64,000 nucleotides of DNA from Akkermansia sp. (GCA_017555025.1 JAFZHC010000020.1:1-64000); one strand, 5' to 3'; shown: positions 15,619-23,969, counted from the first letter of the stretch. Numbers and translations: made by a program. The notes: a model not told the origin generated them from the letters alone.

Positions 15619-16732
15619 TACCTCAAAATCACGCCACCGCTGGTGGCGCATCGCTGCTTGGCTGATGAGCAGCCTCTTTGCCATCTTACTGCTCACCCTT
15701 ATAGCTGCCGCCTGGTGGCTGTGGGGCTGGAAGTGGAACAGCGAACTGAGCTACCACGAAAGTTGGAGCTCCGAGGAACGTGCAGCTCTTACTGAGTTCG
15801 ACGCCTACATTCGCAACGAATGCGCAAACGATATTGCTACTCAATTAGAACTTGAAGTATTAGGCGAGGAGGGCTTGCACCGAGATATTACACTAGACGT
15901 CCTGGCTCGTCTGTACTGCGCACCGATTCGAGAGCAAGTAGTACAGATTGCCGAATGCGGCGACGCCAAGCAAGCTCCCTTCGAGTTTCTGAAAAAACAG
16001 GGCTGTACTCCGGCCATCATCGCCTCGATAACAGGTCATCTAGACGCCGTAAAAGCGTTTATTACACACGGAGCCGATCCGAACGCCTGTTTAAACGTCG
16101 GTGATGAAGAGGAGTTTATAGAAGGTGATACTCCTATCACCTGTATCCTCTCCGGTGATTTTATCAGCGAAAAGCGCAAACTGCCCTGGAGCGGTCGCAA
16201 AGAAACAGCTGAGTTTCTCATTGCTAAAGGTGCGGATTTAAATGCCCACAGCTACATTATCGGCCTCTGTTGCTCCCTGGAACTCATGCGAGGCAAAACA
16301 GAACCTTGGCTCTGGGCGCTGGAACATGGTAAAAAAGTAAATGGCTTCGAGTTAGTTCAGAGCCTGACGATGGACAAGCTCTCCCTCCCGCTCTTCGAAG
16401 CCATGCTTCGAAGCACCCCCGGTGTAGCAAACGCTACCGACTACGGCAAAACACCTCTGCAGGCTCTTGCTCTGAGAATATGCGAAGCGGAAGCGGAAGA
16501 AATGCCGGAACTCGAGCAAGCACTCGACTTGCTGCTGGCTCACGGAGCTTTACCAACGCAGCGCCCCGAACCGGTAGATACTTATTTCACTATCGAACGT
16601 CGCCTGCCGCTCAACATCCTTCTCGAAAAACAGAACTTTGCCCGCTGCGACATGAGTGGTGAGGACTGTGAAGGCGAAGGTGATACCGCACGCATCATCT
16701 GGCAGCGCATGTGTAATAAACTTCAACAATAA
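15611..16732 (+). CDS. Membrane-anchored ankyrin-type protein, tandem paralog 2
   Basis: 373 residues. A basic N-terminus (SKSRHRWWR) leads into one hydrophobic helix ending AAAWWLWGWKWNSEL, so it is an inner-membrane protein with its bulk probably in the periplasm. The family start HESWSSEERAALTEF follows the helix directly. Ankyrin-like segments include ASITGHLDAVKAFITHGADPN (about 138-158), FLIAKGADLN and a C-terminal LLLAHGALP. It also shares the mid-protein motif KLPWSGRKETAEF with its neighbours. It overlaps paralog 1 by eight bases and ends 12 bases before paralog 3. Function unknown. Confidence 0.75.
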   Translation: MTDTSKSRHRWWRIAAWLMSSLFAILLLTLIAAAWWLWGWKWNSELSYHESWSSEERAALTEFDAYIRNECANDIATQLELEVLGEEGLHRDITLDVLARLYCAPIREQVVQIAECGDAKQAPFEFLKKQGCTPAIIASITGHLDAVKAFITHGADPNACLNVGDEEEFIEGDTPITCILSGDFISEKRKLPWSGRKETAEFLIAKGADLNAHSYIIGLCCSLELMRGKTEPWLWALEHGKKVNGFELVQSLTMDKLSLPLFEAMLRSTPGVANATDYGKTPLQALALRICEAEAEEMPELEQALDLLLAHGALPTQRPEPVDTYFTIERRLPLNILLEKQNFARCDMSGEDCEGEGDTARIIWQRMCNKLQQ

Positions 16733-16744
16733 CCCACCAGCAAC

Positions 16745-17980
16745 ATGACCACTAACCGAATTTCTTCAGCTCGCCATAAATTCCTGCGCACAGCTGCCTG
16801 GATAATGGGTAGCCTCTTCACACTCCTCCTTCTCACCCTTGCAGGAGCTGCCTGGTGGCTCTGGAGCTGGAAGTGGAATGACGCCCTCAACTTCCACGAA
16901 AGCTGGTCAGCAGAAGAACAGGCGGCCCTCACGGAATTCAATATCTATATGCAAAATAAGCTGGCAGAGGATATGGGGATGGCGGCTGTATTGGATGAAA
17001 ATGAAAATAGCCTTATCACCCGCATCTTGGCCGATATCGCCCTGCGAATAGCTGTAGCTCCCATTAACTCAGCTCTGCATGAAGTTGCAGAAAGCGGAAA
17101 AGGTGATCCCGAGACCATGGTTAGCACCCCCCTCGGCAGCACAACCCCGGCCATCCTGGCAACTCAGATTGGGCACATTTCTGCATTAAAAGCCCTCATT
17201 AACCACGGTGCCAACCCTAATGCTGTTGTAAGAAACCCAAAGGAGGATGAAGCCGAATCCATGTTTTCGCCCCTCCTCAGCGGGCGTTTTATCAATAATC
17301 AAAAAATGGCATGGGAGGAGCGCAGGGTTGCTCTCGACTTCCTCGTTCAGCGAGGGGGAGACATCAATAACGGAAATAAAATAAACAGCCTCTCCCTGCA
17401 GATAGCACTCATACTGGAGGAAGACGAGCGCCCCTGGCATTGGGCTCTTGATAACGGAAAAAAAGTCAACATCAAAGATTTTTGCAGCATGTTGGATCAT
17501 GCGCTGCCCTCAGGCGCAAATATTATTGAGCGAATTCTGAAGGAGAAACGTGTGGATGTTAATGATGTCGGAGACAAGCGGACAGCACTACAAACTCTGG
17601 CGCAAGCTATGTGCTATGCTGAGGTGGAAGAGCTCGAACAAGGATATTACGAGAACGTGTTGGAGCTCCTTCTTGCCGCCGGTGCAAACCCCAACCTTAC
17701 TACAGACAACTCCGCCAGCACTCCGATTCAAATATTGGAGAGGCGTACCAACTTTGAGCGAGCCGACGGTATGCCCGAAAACTCCTGTTGCCTGACCGGT
17801 CCTGATATCCGCACACGCTGGCGGAATATATGCGACAAGCTCCGTGCCGCAAGCGCCTATTCGGCAACAGTAGCCCCGACTGATTCAGAAGAGGATGAGA
17901 CAGAATACACGGATGAAGAAGATGAGGAAGAATACTCTAACGAAGAAGAGGAGGAGGAGCCCGAAATCGAAATCAACTGA
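16745..17980 (+). CDS. Membrane-anchored ankyrin-type protein, tandem paralog 3 with acidic tail
   Basis: 411 residues with the same plan as paralog 2: a basic start, a membrane helix ending GAAWWLWSWKWNDAL, then HESWSAEEQAALTEF. Ankyrin-like units include ATQIGHISALKALINHGANPN, FLVQRGGDIN and LLLAAGANPN. It differs by a strongly acidic last 35 residues (runs of Glu/Asp with interspersed Tyr) that may bind cations or a basic partner. The three paralogs diverge strongly in their loops but keep the ESWSxEExAALTEF element, suggesting an old tandem duplication. A clean terminator follows. Confidence 0.75.
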   Translation: MTTNRISSARHKFLRTAAWIMGSLFTLLLLTLAGAAWWLWSWKWNDALNFHESWSAEEQAALTEFNIYMQNKLAEDMGMAAVLDENENSLITRILADIALRIAVAPINSALHEVAESGKGDPETMVSTPLGSTTPAILATQIGHISALKALINHGANPNAVVRNPKEDEAESMFSPLLSGRFINNQKMAWEERRVALDFLVQRGGDINNGNKINSLSLQIALILEEDERPWHWALDNGKKVNIKDFCSMLDHALPSGANIIERILKEKRVDVNDVGDKRTALQTLAQAMCYAEVEELEQGYYENVLELLLAAGANPNLTTDNSASTPIQILERRTNFERADGMPENSCCLTGPDIRTRWRNICDKLRAASAYSATVAPTDSEEDETEYTDEEDEEEYSNEEEEEEPEIEIN

Positions 17981-18007
17981 CTACAACAACATATTTCCCG
18001 CCACTAA

Positions 18008-18041
18008 CCACCCGCAATGCCTCATTGCGGGTGGCTGTTTT
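18008..18041. terminator. Bidirectional terminator
   Basis: A perfect 12-base stem, CCACCCGCAATG / CATTGCGGGTGG, with a three-base loop and CTGTTTTTA after it. It lies between the repeat-protein operon and the convergent NAD(P)-binding gene. Confidence 0.85.
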
Positions 18042-18050
18042 TACGGTTAC

Positions 18051-18977
18051 TCACTTCCGCCGAGATAACTCAGAGGAATATCTCCGCCCCAATTCATCGG
18101 CATGCTGCTGCAGCCATTGCTTAAGAGAGCGCTTACCAACACCACTACCGGGCACGGTCAGTCGGTTTTGTGCAAGCCCGGCGATTTCCTCACGAGTCAG
18201 TACAACATCATCCAACAGCCGGCCTAATACCTGCGCTGCCCGATACCCCATACCGTGCGGTACGGGTAAAATGAGCCTCCACACCCCCATGCTGCGGGAA
18301 AGGAGTTTCCAGAACTCGCGAAAGCTATATGTTTCCACCCCTGTCGCATTGATGATGCGCCGAGGCTCTTCACGCTCTGCTTCATCCATGGCAAGCTCAG
18401 CAAAATCCTGCACATGGATAGGTTGCAGTCGATAATCACCCCAGCCAAAAGTAGCAACGGCAGGCAGATGGCGCAGGCACCAAGCCATATTATTAATCAG
18501 GATACTCTCCTGCGGTGAATCCCCGAAAAGAATGGCCGGGCGCAGTATACTATGCGGCACCCCCAAAACCGCAAGAGATGACTCCAATTCAGCTTTACCC
18601 CGAAAATAAGACAGATTGCTTGCGGCGTCCGGGCAGGTAATGCTGGTATGAACCACGCGTTTCACCCCCGCCCTCTGAGCCGCAGCAAACAACAGGTGGG
18701 TATTCCTCACAGCTTCCTCATGACTGAAAGCTGCGTGGCCACCCTGCTTCCCCTCATAACTGAAGCGCACCCAGTAGGTATTCACCAACACATCTACACC
18801 GGCCAATACATCACCCCCGCTACTCCAGGGCATGGGGCGTAATTCATACCCACACGGATTAGACAACCTGTCCGCAGAATTGGTAAGCCCGATTACTTTC
18901 CAGCCGCGTTTCGCCGCTTCAGCCGCAATGTAGCGCCCACTATACCCCAATACTCCGGTTATAGCTATTGTTTTCAT
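18051..18977 (-). CDS. NAD(P)-binding atypical short-chain dehydrogenase-like protein
   Basis: 308 residues. The N-terminus has a Rossmann glycine motif of the GxxGxxG type (ITGVLGYSGRYIA, Gly 8, 11 and 14), as in NDUFA9/NmrA-like atypical SDRs. A YxxxK pair (SYFRGKAELE) after the VVHTSIT strand sits where extended SDRs keep catalytic Tyr and Lys. Further on, LRPAILFGDSP and the HVQDFAELA segment fit sugar-nucleotide or quinone-linked SDRs. Substrate unknown. It lies 35 bases downstream of the GbsR-type regulator gene on the same strand. An operator-like palindrome sits one base before its start codon, so it is probably the regulator's target. Confidence 0.8.
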   Translation of the reverse strand: MKTIAITGVLGYSGRYIAAEAAKRGWKVIGLTNSADRLSNPCGYELRPMPWSSGGDVLAGVDVLVNTYWVRFSYEGKQGGHAAFSHEEAVRNTHLLFAAAQRAGVKRVVHTSITCPDAASNLSYFRGKAELESSLAVLGVPHSILRPAILFGDSPQESILINNMAWCLRHLPAVATFGWGDYRLQPIHVQDFAELAMDEAEREEPRRIINATGVETYSFREFWKLLSRSMGVWRLILPVPHGMGYRAAQVLGRLLDDVVLTREEIAGLAQNRLTVPGSGVGKRSLKQWLQQHADELGRRYSSELSRRK

Positions 18978-18978
18978 A

Positions 18979-18996
18979 TTTCTGTAATTTGAGAAA
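18979..18996. promoter_or_regulatory. Second copy of the putative GbsR-type operator
   Basis: TTTCTGTAATTTGAGAAA, differing at two positions from the perfect palindrome at 19543-19560. It lies immediately upstream of the NAD(P)-binding gene start. Confidence 0.6.
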
Positions 18997-19012
18997 TTTA
19001 AGATTAAATTTT

Positions 19013-19534
19013 TCAGAGTTTGTTAATAAAAGCGAGCACTTTGCTACCCATCAGCGCAGCACGGCGAAATACCGAGGTTGGATATCGCTGAGCGGTTACT
19101 GCTACCGCCTCAGCAGCATGCAACAGTTCATCCATAGCCTGCATACGCTCTGCTGTATGAACATCCCCCTCCTGCTGAGCTGCCAACAAGCACTCTTGCA
19201 CAGCCAACACAGCCCCGGCAGTTTCACGGCGACGGCGCTCTTCCAATATGCGGCGAGCCATCTCCCAGACATCGCACTCAGCTCGGTAAAAACTGCGCCG
19301 ATCCCCCAGCTTCGACTCGCGATATATCAGATTATAGCTCTCCAGTTCCTTCAGACTGGTACTTACGTTCGAGCGTGCCAGTTGCAGGAGTTCGCACATC
19401 TCCTCCGCAGTCAGCGGCACCGGAGCCAGGTACAACAAGCCATGCAGCATGGCCGTGGAACGCGGAATTCCCCAACGAGAGCCCATATCACCCCAGCGGC
19501 GTATAAAGTTCATCTGTGTAGGAGAAATCTGCAT
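19013..19534 (-). CDS. GbsR/MarR-family transcriptional regulator
   Basis: 173 residues. The N-terminal MQISPTQMNFIRRWGDMGSRWG leads into a winged helix: PLTAEEMCELLQLARSNVSTSLKELESYNLI is the helix-turn-helix and YRESKLGDRRSFYRAE the wing, a layout characteristic of the GbsR group. Such proteins bind palindromes as dimers. The start at 19534 is preferred over an in-frame ATG at 19591 because the promoter occupies 19541-19569, six bases before. That promoter carries a perfect 18-base palindrome, suggesting autoregulation. A similar palindrome precedes the downstream NAD(P)-binding gene. The inducer is unknown. Confidence 0.85.
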   Translation of the reverse strand: MQISPTQMNFIRRWGDMGSRWGIPRSTAMLHGLLYLAPVPLTAEEMCELLQLARSNVSTSLKELESYNLIYRESKLGDRRSFYRAECDVWEMARRILEERRRRETAGAVLAVQECLLAAQQEGDVHTAERMQAMDELLHAAEAVAVTAQRYPTSVFRRAALMGSKVLAFINKL

Positions 19535-19540
19535 GCGTGT

Positions 19541-19569
19541 ATTTTCTGAAATTTCAGAAACAAAGTCAA
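19541..19569 (-). promoter_or_regulatory. Promoter of the GbsR-type regulator
   Basis: On the minus strand: TTGACT, 17 bases, GAAAAT, ending 6 bases before ATG 19534. The spacer is almost filled by the palindrome at 19543-19560. Confidence 0.6.
19543..19560. promoter_or_regulatory. Perfect 18-base palindrome, putative autoregulatory operator
   Basis: TTTCTGAAATTTCAGAAA reads the same on both strands and covers most of the spacer and part of the -10 of the regulator promoter, the classical position for a repressor. Confidence 0.7.
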
Positions 19570-19599
19570 GAGAAAATAGGCATTTAAACATGTTTTATC

Positions 19600-19628
19600 T
19601 TGACAGGAAGACATAAGCAGCGTAGCAT
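19600..19628 (+). promoter_or_regulatory. Promoter of the GYF-domain gene
   Basis: TTGACA at 19600-19605, 17 bases, TAGCAT at 19623-19628, 8 bases before ATG 19637. Confidence 0.65.
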
Positions 19629-19636
19629 AAGTGCGT

Positions 19637-20233
19637 ATGAAATTTTATTATACTGATGGAGAAAATCTGGAAGGCCCCAAAACACAAGAAGAACTAGCCA
19701 CAGAATATTTTAATGGCACCCTTTCTGCCGAGACTCAGATATGTCAGGAAGGCACAGACTATTGGATTCCCATCACGTGCCTGCTGCAACCGGCCAAAAA
19801 GTTACCGAAGCCCCCGGTGAGCAGTACCCACCCAACAGCTGCACACACACCCGTGACAACAGATGTGGCATCGCACATAGATATTGACCCGGAAATTGTG
19901 CCGATGGCCAGCCCGAACATCGCACAGATTTTCACCTGCCTACTGCTGGCTTTCATCAGCATATTGCTTGTAGTGCAACTGAGCAAACTGGAGCCGCCGG
20001 CACCTCCCGCACAATACGAATACGCCTCCATGCGTATTACAACGGAAGATTTGCTCAACTGCGATATGGTACGCGGCTTCCATGACCTCGGTTTGGTACA
20101 TTGCGAAAAAGTGATGGGCATACCCAGCGGCTGGGAATATGTAAGCACACTCTGCCCCGATGGTGACAAAGCTGCCTACATACTGATGCGCCGCCTCAAA
20201 ATTGAGAAGAAAAAATCAAAAATAAATTCTTGA
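19637..20233 (+). CDS. GYF_2-domain single-pass membrane protein
   Basis: 198 residues. The first 50 (KFYYTDGENLEGPKTQEELATEYFNGTLSAETQICQEGTDYWIPI) have the GYF_2 pattern: an N-terminal aromatic strand, G-P in the middle, and the closing W. It is common as a cytoplasmic interaction module fused to membrane helices. One hydrophobic helix lies at about 96-118 (IAQIFTCLLLAFISILLVVQL), followed by about 80 residues that end in a Lys-rich tail. ATG 19637 rather than GTG 19631 is chosen, since the -10 element ends 8 bases upstream. Function unknown. It precedes bL9, which has its own promoter. Confidence 0.75.
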   Translation: MKFYYTDGENLEGPKTQEELATEYFNGTLSAETQICQEGTDYWIPITCLLQPAKKLPKPPVSSTHPTAAHTPVTTDVASHIDIDPEIVPMASPNIAQIFTCLLLAFISILLVVQLSKLEPPAPPAQYEYASMRITTEDLLNCDMVRGFHDLGLVHCEKVMGIPSGWEYVSTLCPDGDKAAYILMRRLKIEKKKSKINS

Positions 20234-20258
20234 CAATCAGAGGAAATTGGTGTACAAG
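20230..20258 (+). promoter_or_regulatory. Promoter of rplI
   Basis: TTGACA at 20230-20235, 17 bases, TACAAG at 20253-20258. The -35 overlaps the stop codon of the GYF-domain gene. The predicted leader is about 25 bases. Confidence 0.65.
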
Positions 20259-20289
20259 AGCCGCTCAACCAAACCAAAAATACTGAGTT

Positions 20290-20781
20290 ATGGCTAACAT
20301 GCAAGTTATTCTCGCTACAAAAATCGACGGTCTGGGCTGTGAAGCCGACCTCGTTACCGTGAAGGCTGGTTACGGCCGCAACTACCTGATTCCTCAGGGT
20401 CTTGCGTTCGAGGCTACTCCCGCCAACCAGCGTTTCATCAACATGCTCCAGAAGAAGCGCGCAGAGCGCGAGGCCGCTGAGCTGGCCAACTTCCAGGAGA
20501 TCGCTGCCAAGATTGCTGCCGTCACGGTGAACCTCACCCTCGAGGCCGGCGAGAATGGCAAGGTATTCGGCGCCATCACCAACCAGCAGATTACTGATGG
20601 TCTGGCCGCTCTCGGCATCGAGATCGACCGCCACAGCATCGAGCTGGAGAAGCCCCTCAAGAAGTCCGGCACCTACGAGGTTGCTGCCAAGCTTCACGCT
20701 CAGGTCACGGCCACCGTAAAGGTTGTGCTCGTGGTGAAGGGCGAGAAGGTCGAGGAGGTTGCCGCTACCGAGGAGGCCTAA
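20290..20781 (+). CDS. rplI: Large ribosomal subunit protein bL9
   Basis: 163 residues, slightly longer than the usual 148-150. The N-terminal rRNA-binding domain MQVILATKIDGLGCEADLVTVKAGYGRNYLIPQG is textbook bL9, with the GRNYLIP signature. A long connecting helix (about 45-75, rich in Lys/Glu/Ala) leads to the C-terminal domain (GKVFGAITNQQITDGLAALGIEIDRHSIELEKPLKKSGTYEVAAKLH). It binds 23S rRNA at the base of the L1 stalk. Unusually it is not in an rpsF-ssb-rpsR operon; it has its own promoter and terminator. The C-terminal Glu/Ala tail is an extension. Confidence 0.97.
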   Translation: MANMQVILATKIDGLGCEADLVTVKAGYGRNYLIPQGLAFEATPANQRFINMLQKKRAEREAAELANFQEIAAKIAAVTVNLTLEAGENGKVFGAITNQQITDGLAALGIEIDRHSIELEKPLKKSGTYEVAAKLHAQVTATVKVVLVVKGEKVEEVAATEEA

Positions 20782-20804
20782 TCTACCATTTTCCTCATCT
20801 TTTC

Positions 20805-20836
20805 AAAAAACCGCTCCGCCACGGAGCGGTTTTTTT
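20805..20836 (+). terminator. Terminator after rplI
   Basis: Stem AAAAAACCGCTCCG / CGGAGCGGTTTTTT with a three-base loop and a T-run. Confidence 0.9.
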
Positions 20837-20869
20837 GTGCTTACTTCGCGCTATTTAAAGAAAAATTAG

Positions 20870-20908
20870 AACTTTTTAGCACTTTTTTCACTTTTTTGCA
20901 AAAAAAAG
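20870..20908 (+). promoter_or_regulatory. Phased A/T tracts upstream of the tRNA promoter (UP-element-like)
   Basis: Runs of five to seven T or A recur about every ten bases directly before the -35 hexamer at 20910. Such tracts bend DNA and can bind the RNA polymerase alpha subunit at stable-RNA promoters. Confidence 0.45.
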
Positions 20909-20909
20909 C

Positions 20910-20938
20910 TTGCAATACAGCTCCGGATTATGTATAAT
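20910..20938 (+). promoter_or_regulatory. tRNA-Asp promoter
   Basis: TTGCAA at 20910-20915, 17 bases, TATAAT at 20933-20938, a perfect -10. Confidence 0.8.
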
Positions 20939-20979
20939 TCCCTCGCACCCCTTCGAAAGAAGGACGCAACCAAAGGCAA

Positions 20980-21054
20980 GGAGCGGTAGCTCAGTTTGGT
21001 TAGAGCGCAGCCCTGTCACGGCTGAGGTCGCGGGTTCGAGCCCCGTCCGCTTCG
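20980..21054 (+). tRNA. tRNA-Asp (anticodon GTC)
   Basis: A 75-base cloverleaf: acceptor GGAGCGG pairs with CCGCTTC (one G-U), D-arm GCTC/GAGC, anticodon stem CAGCC/GGCTG around the loop CTGTCAC, T-arm GCGGG/CCCGT with loop TTCGAGC, and discriminator G. CCA is not encoded. GTC decodes Asp codons GAC and GAU. Confidence 0.96.
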
Positions 21055-21062
21055 TTCCTTGT

Positions 21063-21096
21063 AAAAAGCAACTTCCGAAAGGAAGTTGCTTTTTTA
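21063..21096 (+). terminator. Terminator after tRNA-Asp
   Basis: A 14-base stem, AAAAAGCAACTTCC / GGAAGTTGCTTTTT, with a GAAA tetraloop and T-run. Confidence 0.9.
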
Positions 21097-21133
21097 TTGT
21101 ATAATTCCAACAGGATACGGGCATACTTTGGGC

Positions 21134-21162
21134 TTGTAAAGAGATGGGCAACATGGTAGTAT
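21134..21162 (+). promoter_or_regulatory. Promoter of the secreted protein gene
   Basis: TTGTAA at 21134-21139, 17 bases, TAGTAT at 21157-21162, 7 bases before ATG 21170. Confidence 0.65.
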
Positions 21163-21169
21163 GCGAGGC

Positions 21170-21946
21170 ATGAAATCGATTTACGCTCTGATGATGGCTG
21201 CTGGCGCTACGGTAGTAATGACTGCTGAAGCAGCTCCGGTGAGTGCCGCCGCCCGCGAAGCTCAGGCTGAAGCCAATGCCTACAAGGGAGCTGTTGTGAA
21301 TTGTGATATGGGATGGGCTGTAGACTCCATGTATCCCCCGCTCAAATGGACTCTTGCTGACCGATTGGCCAGCCGCAATCCCCGCGAGGAGAGAAACAAC
21401 GCCCTGCGCATCATGGGCGCCGGCAGCCATAAAGAAAGCGATGAGGTAGCTCGCCAGCGCATGGAGCGTAACATTCGAGCCCTGCGTAACGAATATGTAC
21501 GCATCGGCCAGAATATGAAAGATGCCGGTTTTCGCGTGGAACGCTACGCCGTAGGTACCCCAATGGCAGAATATGTACTGCCGCACTCCGCCTCAGCCAT
21601 GCGTGCCGTACGAGCGGATTCCACCCGCAAAGGCAACAAACTCAGCAGCGCTGAAACCATCAAGTGGGAAGGAGGCCGAAGCCGTCTGGTAGTGCTTCCT
21701 ACCACACTTTGGTACAGCGTTCCCACCGAAACCGGCCGTCGTCTTCGTATTGAGCGCAAAGGCTTCATCTACGCTGTTCGAGATGAGGTTGTGCAGAGCA
21801 CCAACAACCGCAACTACCGAGGTACAGAAATCAACAAGTGGTATTTCATTGACGGCAATACGGATGTGAATACTCTTCGCTCCTACTTCCCCACCCTGCC
21901 GCTCAATATTGATCGGCCCGACACCGGCGAGCGCCCCCTGCAATAA
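21170..21946 (+). CDS. Secreted protein of unknown function
   Basis: 258 residues with a signal peptide, MKSIYALMMAAGATVVMTAEA, so exported to the periplasm or beyond. The mature part has a helical region rich in Arg/Glu (ARQRMERNIRALRNEYVRIGQNMKDAGFRVERYA) and a beta-rich end (IKWEGGRSRLVVLPTTLWYSVPTETGRRLRIERKGFIYAVRDEV). I recognise no family. ATG 21170 is used instead of the in-frame ATG at 21161 because the latter lies inside the -10 element, which makes this mRNA essentially leaderless. It ends 16 bases before the DinG-like helicase and may be co-transcribed with it. Confidence 0.7.
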   Translation: MKSIYALMMAAGATVVMTAEAAPVSAAAREAQAEANAYKGAVVNCDMGWAVDSMYPPLKWTLADRLASRNPREERNNALRIMGAGSHKESDEVARQRMERNIRALRNEYVRIGQNMKDAGFRVERYAVGTPMAEYVLPHSASAMRAVRADSTRKGNKLSSAETIKWEGGRSRLVVLPTTLWYSVPTETGRRLRIERKGFIYAVRDEVVQSTNNRNYRGTEINKWYFIDGNTDVNTLRSYFPTLPLNIDRPDTGERPLQ

Positions 21947-21962
21947 CCCTCTGCCAACAACT

Positions 21963-23969
21963 GTGGGGCTGCTCATTGAACAGACAGAGCTCGATTTCTC
22001 AACCAACGGCATTCTGTCCGGTGGGCGTGGTTTCGAGTACCGACCGCAGCAGCAATTGATGGCTACCGCTGTAGCCGCAGCCCTCGAAAATCGCGGTGCG
22101 CTACTGGTCGAAGCCGGCACCGGTGTAGGTAAATCCCTGGCCTATCTCATACCGGCCATACGTCATGCACTGGAGCATGGGCGCAAAGCCGTCATCTCCA
22201 CCCACACCATCAACCTGCAAGAGCAGCTCTTCCACAAAGATATACCCACGGTTGCAAAAGCGCTGGGAGCAGACTTCCGCGCTGCCTTGCTCAAAGGGCG
22301 TGCTAATTACTTGTGCCGCACTCGTCTGAGCCGTGCGCTGGAGCAGGCCACCGACTTGTTTAACCAGGCAGAAACCAAACAACTCCATGATTTATTAGCC
22401 TGGTCCCGGGACTGCGGCGAAGGCTCCCTGGCTGATTTGCCGGCCGATATGGATATATCTCCCAAGGTATGGGCACAGGTCTGTAGCGAAAACCATGTTT
22501 GCACCCCTCGGAATTGCGGCCCGGAGTGCCCCTATCAAGCAGCCCGTCGTCGCGTGGATGAAGCACAAGTTGTCGTACTCAACCACACACTCTTTTTCGG
22601 GCTGCTTTCCTTGGCTGACGTACTGAAGCAGGAGGCACCCCTTCTCGACGAAGAAGAACTCGTTCCGAGCTTCATTTTCCCCAATGATTTCATTATACTC
22701 GATGAGGCACACACCATCGAGACTGTCGCCGCTCACCAGTTCGGTACCAGCCTGCCCGAAGCCGAACTGAAATATGATTTGTTACGCCTCTATAATCCTC
22801 ACACTCGCAAAGGGCGACTGAGACAACTCGCCACCCCCAAACTCATACAATATATCGAGGATGCCCAGACGGCAACAGATGAATTCTTCCGCTGCGCCCG
22901 CATGGATTGCCGTGTGGATGAACACCAAGGCACCGTACGGCTTCGCCAACCGGAATGGACGGAGGACATCCTCTCCCCTGCTCTGGCCATTCTGGAAAAC
23001 GAGGTAAAGCAGATGGCCGCTGTGCAGGAAAACGACCTGACACGTGCCGAACTGCAAGACGTGCAGGCCCGCCTGTGCGCCTACCGGGAATCAGCCAAAG
23101 AACTCATCCAACTCAGCAATGCCGATACCGCAGTCTATTGGGCTGAGACCGGAGGCCAGGAAAGACAATTCACCACGCTGCGCTCTGCCCTCATCAATGT
23201 AGCCGACCTGCTGCGGGAAAAACTCTTCGAAACAGGTAACACCTGTATCTGCACAAGTGCCACCCTCTCCACCGGAGAACAGGGCATGGGCTACTTTGCC
23301 GGTCGTGTGGGAGCAGAGAATGCTGAAACCCTGCAAATTGGCAGCCCCTTCAACTTTGCAGAACAAATGCGAGTCATTGTAGCTCGCAGCATGCCCCCGC
23401 CACCTCCTGCAACGGAAGACGAAGTTTATACCCCGGCTCTCTTCGATTGGATAACCCGCTCACTGAATGAAAGCGACGGTCGAGCCTTCGTTCTCTTCAC
23501 CAGCTATAACCTCATGCGTCGCATGGCCGGCCTGTTGCGCCCCTATTGCACAGAGCGAGGCTGGCCCCTACTGGTACAGGGAGAGGGACAAGACCGCAGC
23601 CGCATGCTAAAAGATTTCCGGCAAAATATCGGTAGTGTGCTGCTGGGTACCGATAGCTTCTGGACCGGCGTGGATGTCCCCGGAGAAGCTCTCTCCAATG
23701 TCATCGTGACCAAGATTCCCTTCGAGTCACCTACTAATCCGCTGACAGAAGCCCGCATGGAAGACATTACCGCCCGCGGCGGCAACTCCTTCCGCGACTA
23801 CTCCCTGCCCGAAGCTCTGCTCAAGTTCCGCCAGGGCATCGGCCGTCTCATCCGCAGCAAAACAGACTACGGCATCATCACCCTGCTCGACTCGCGCGTC
23901 ACCGCCAAATACTACGGCGCCCGCTTTATGTACGCCATCCCCCCCGACGCCCCGAGGGAGTTTTGCTAA
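21963..23969 (+). CDS. DinG/Rad3-family ATP-dependent DNA helicase
   Basis: 668 residues from GTG 21963. The open frame extends upstream to a TTG inside the preceding gene, but MGLLIEQTELDFSTNGILSGG is the natural beginning. Motif I is EAGTGVGKSLAYLIPA (about 50), motif II is ILDEAHTIE (DEAH, about 245), and motif VI is KFRQGIGRLIRS. Cysteines at about 118 and in CSENHVCTPRNCGPECPY (from about 174) match the XPD/DinG iron-sulfur domain between motifs Ia and II. It unwinds DNA 5' to 3' and removes R-loops or forks (the DinG/YoaA group). The stop overlaps that of the convergent AT-rich gene by four bases. Confidence 0.9.
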   Translation: MGLLIEQTELDFSTNGILSGGRGFEYRPQQQLMATAVAAALENRGALLVEAGTGVGKSLAYLIPAIRHALEHGRKAVISTHTINLQEQLFHKDIPTVAKALGADFRAALLKGRANYLCRTRLSRALEQATDLFNQAETKQLHDLLAWSRDCGEGSLADLPADMDISPKVWAQVCSENHVCTPRNCGPECPYQAARRRVDEAQVVVLNHTLFFGLLSLADVLKQEAPLLDEEELVPSFIFPNDFIILDEAHTIETVAAHQFGTSLPEAELKYDLLRLYNPHTRKGRLRQLATPKLIQYIEDAQTATDEFFRCARMDCRVDEHQGTVRLRQPEWTEDILSPALAILENEVKQMAAVQENDLTRAELQDVQARLCAYRESAKELIQLSNADTAVYWAETGGQERQFTTLRSALINVADLLREKLFETGNTCICTSATLSTGEQGMGYFAGRVGAENAETLQIGSPFNFAEQMRVIVARSMPPPPPATEDEVYTPALFDWITRSLNESDGRAFVLFTSYNLMRRMAGLLRPYCTERGWPLLVQGEGQDRSRMLKDFRQNIGSVLLGTDSFWTGVDVPGEALSNVIVTKIPFESPTNPLTEARMEDITARGGNSFRDYSLPEALLKFRQGIGRLIRSKTDYGIITLLDSRVTAKYYGARFMYAIPPDAPREFC

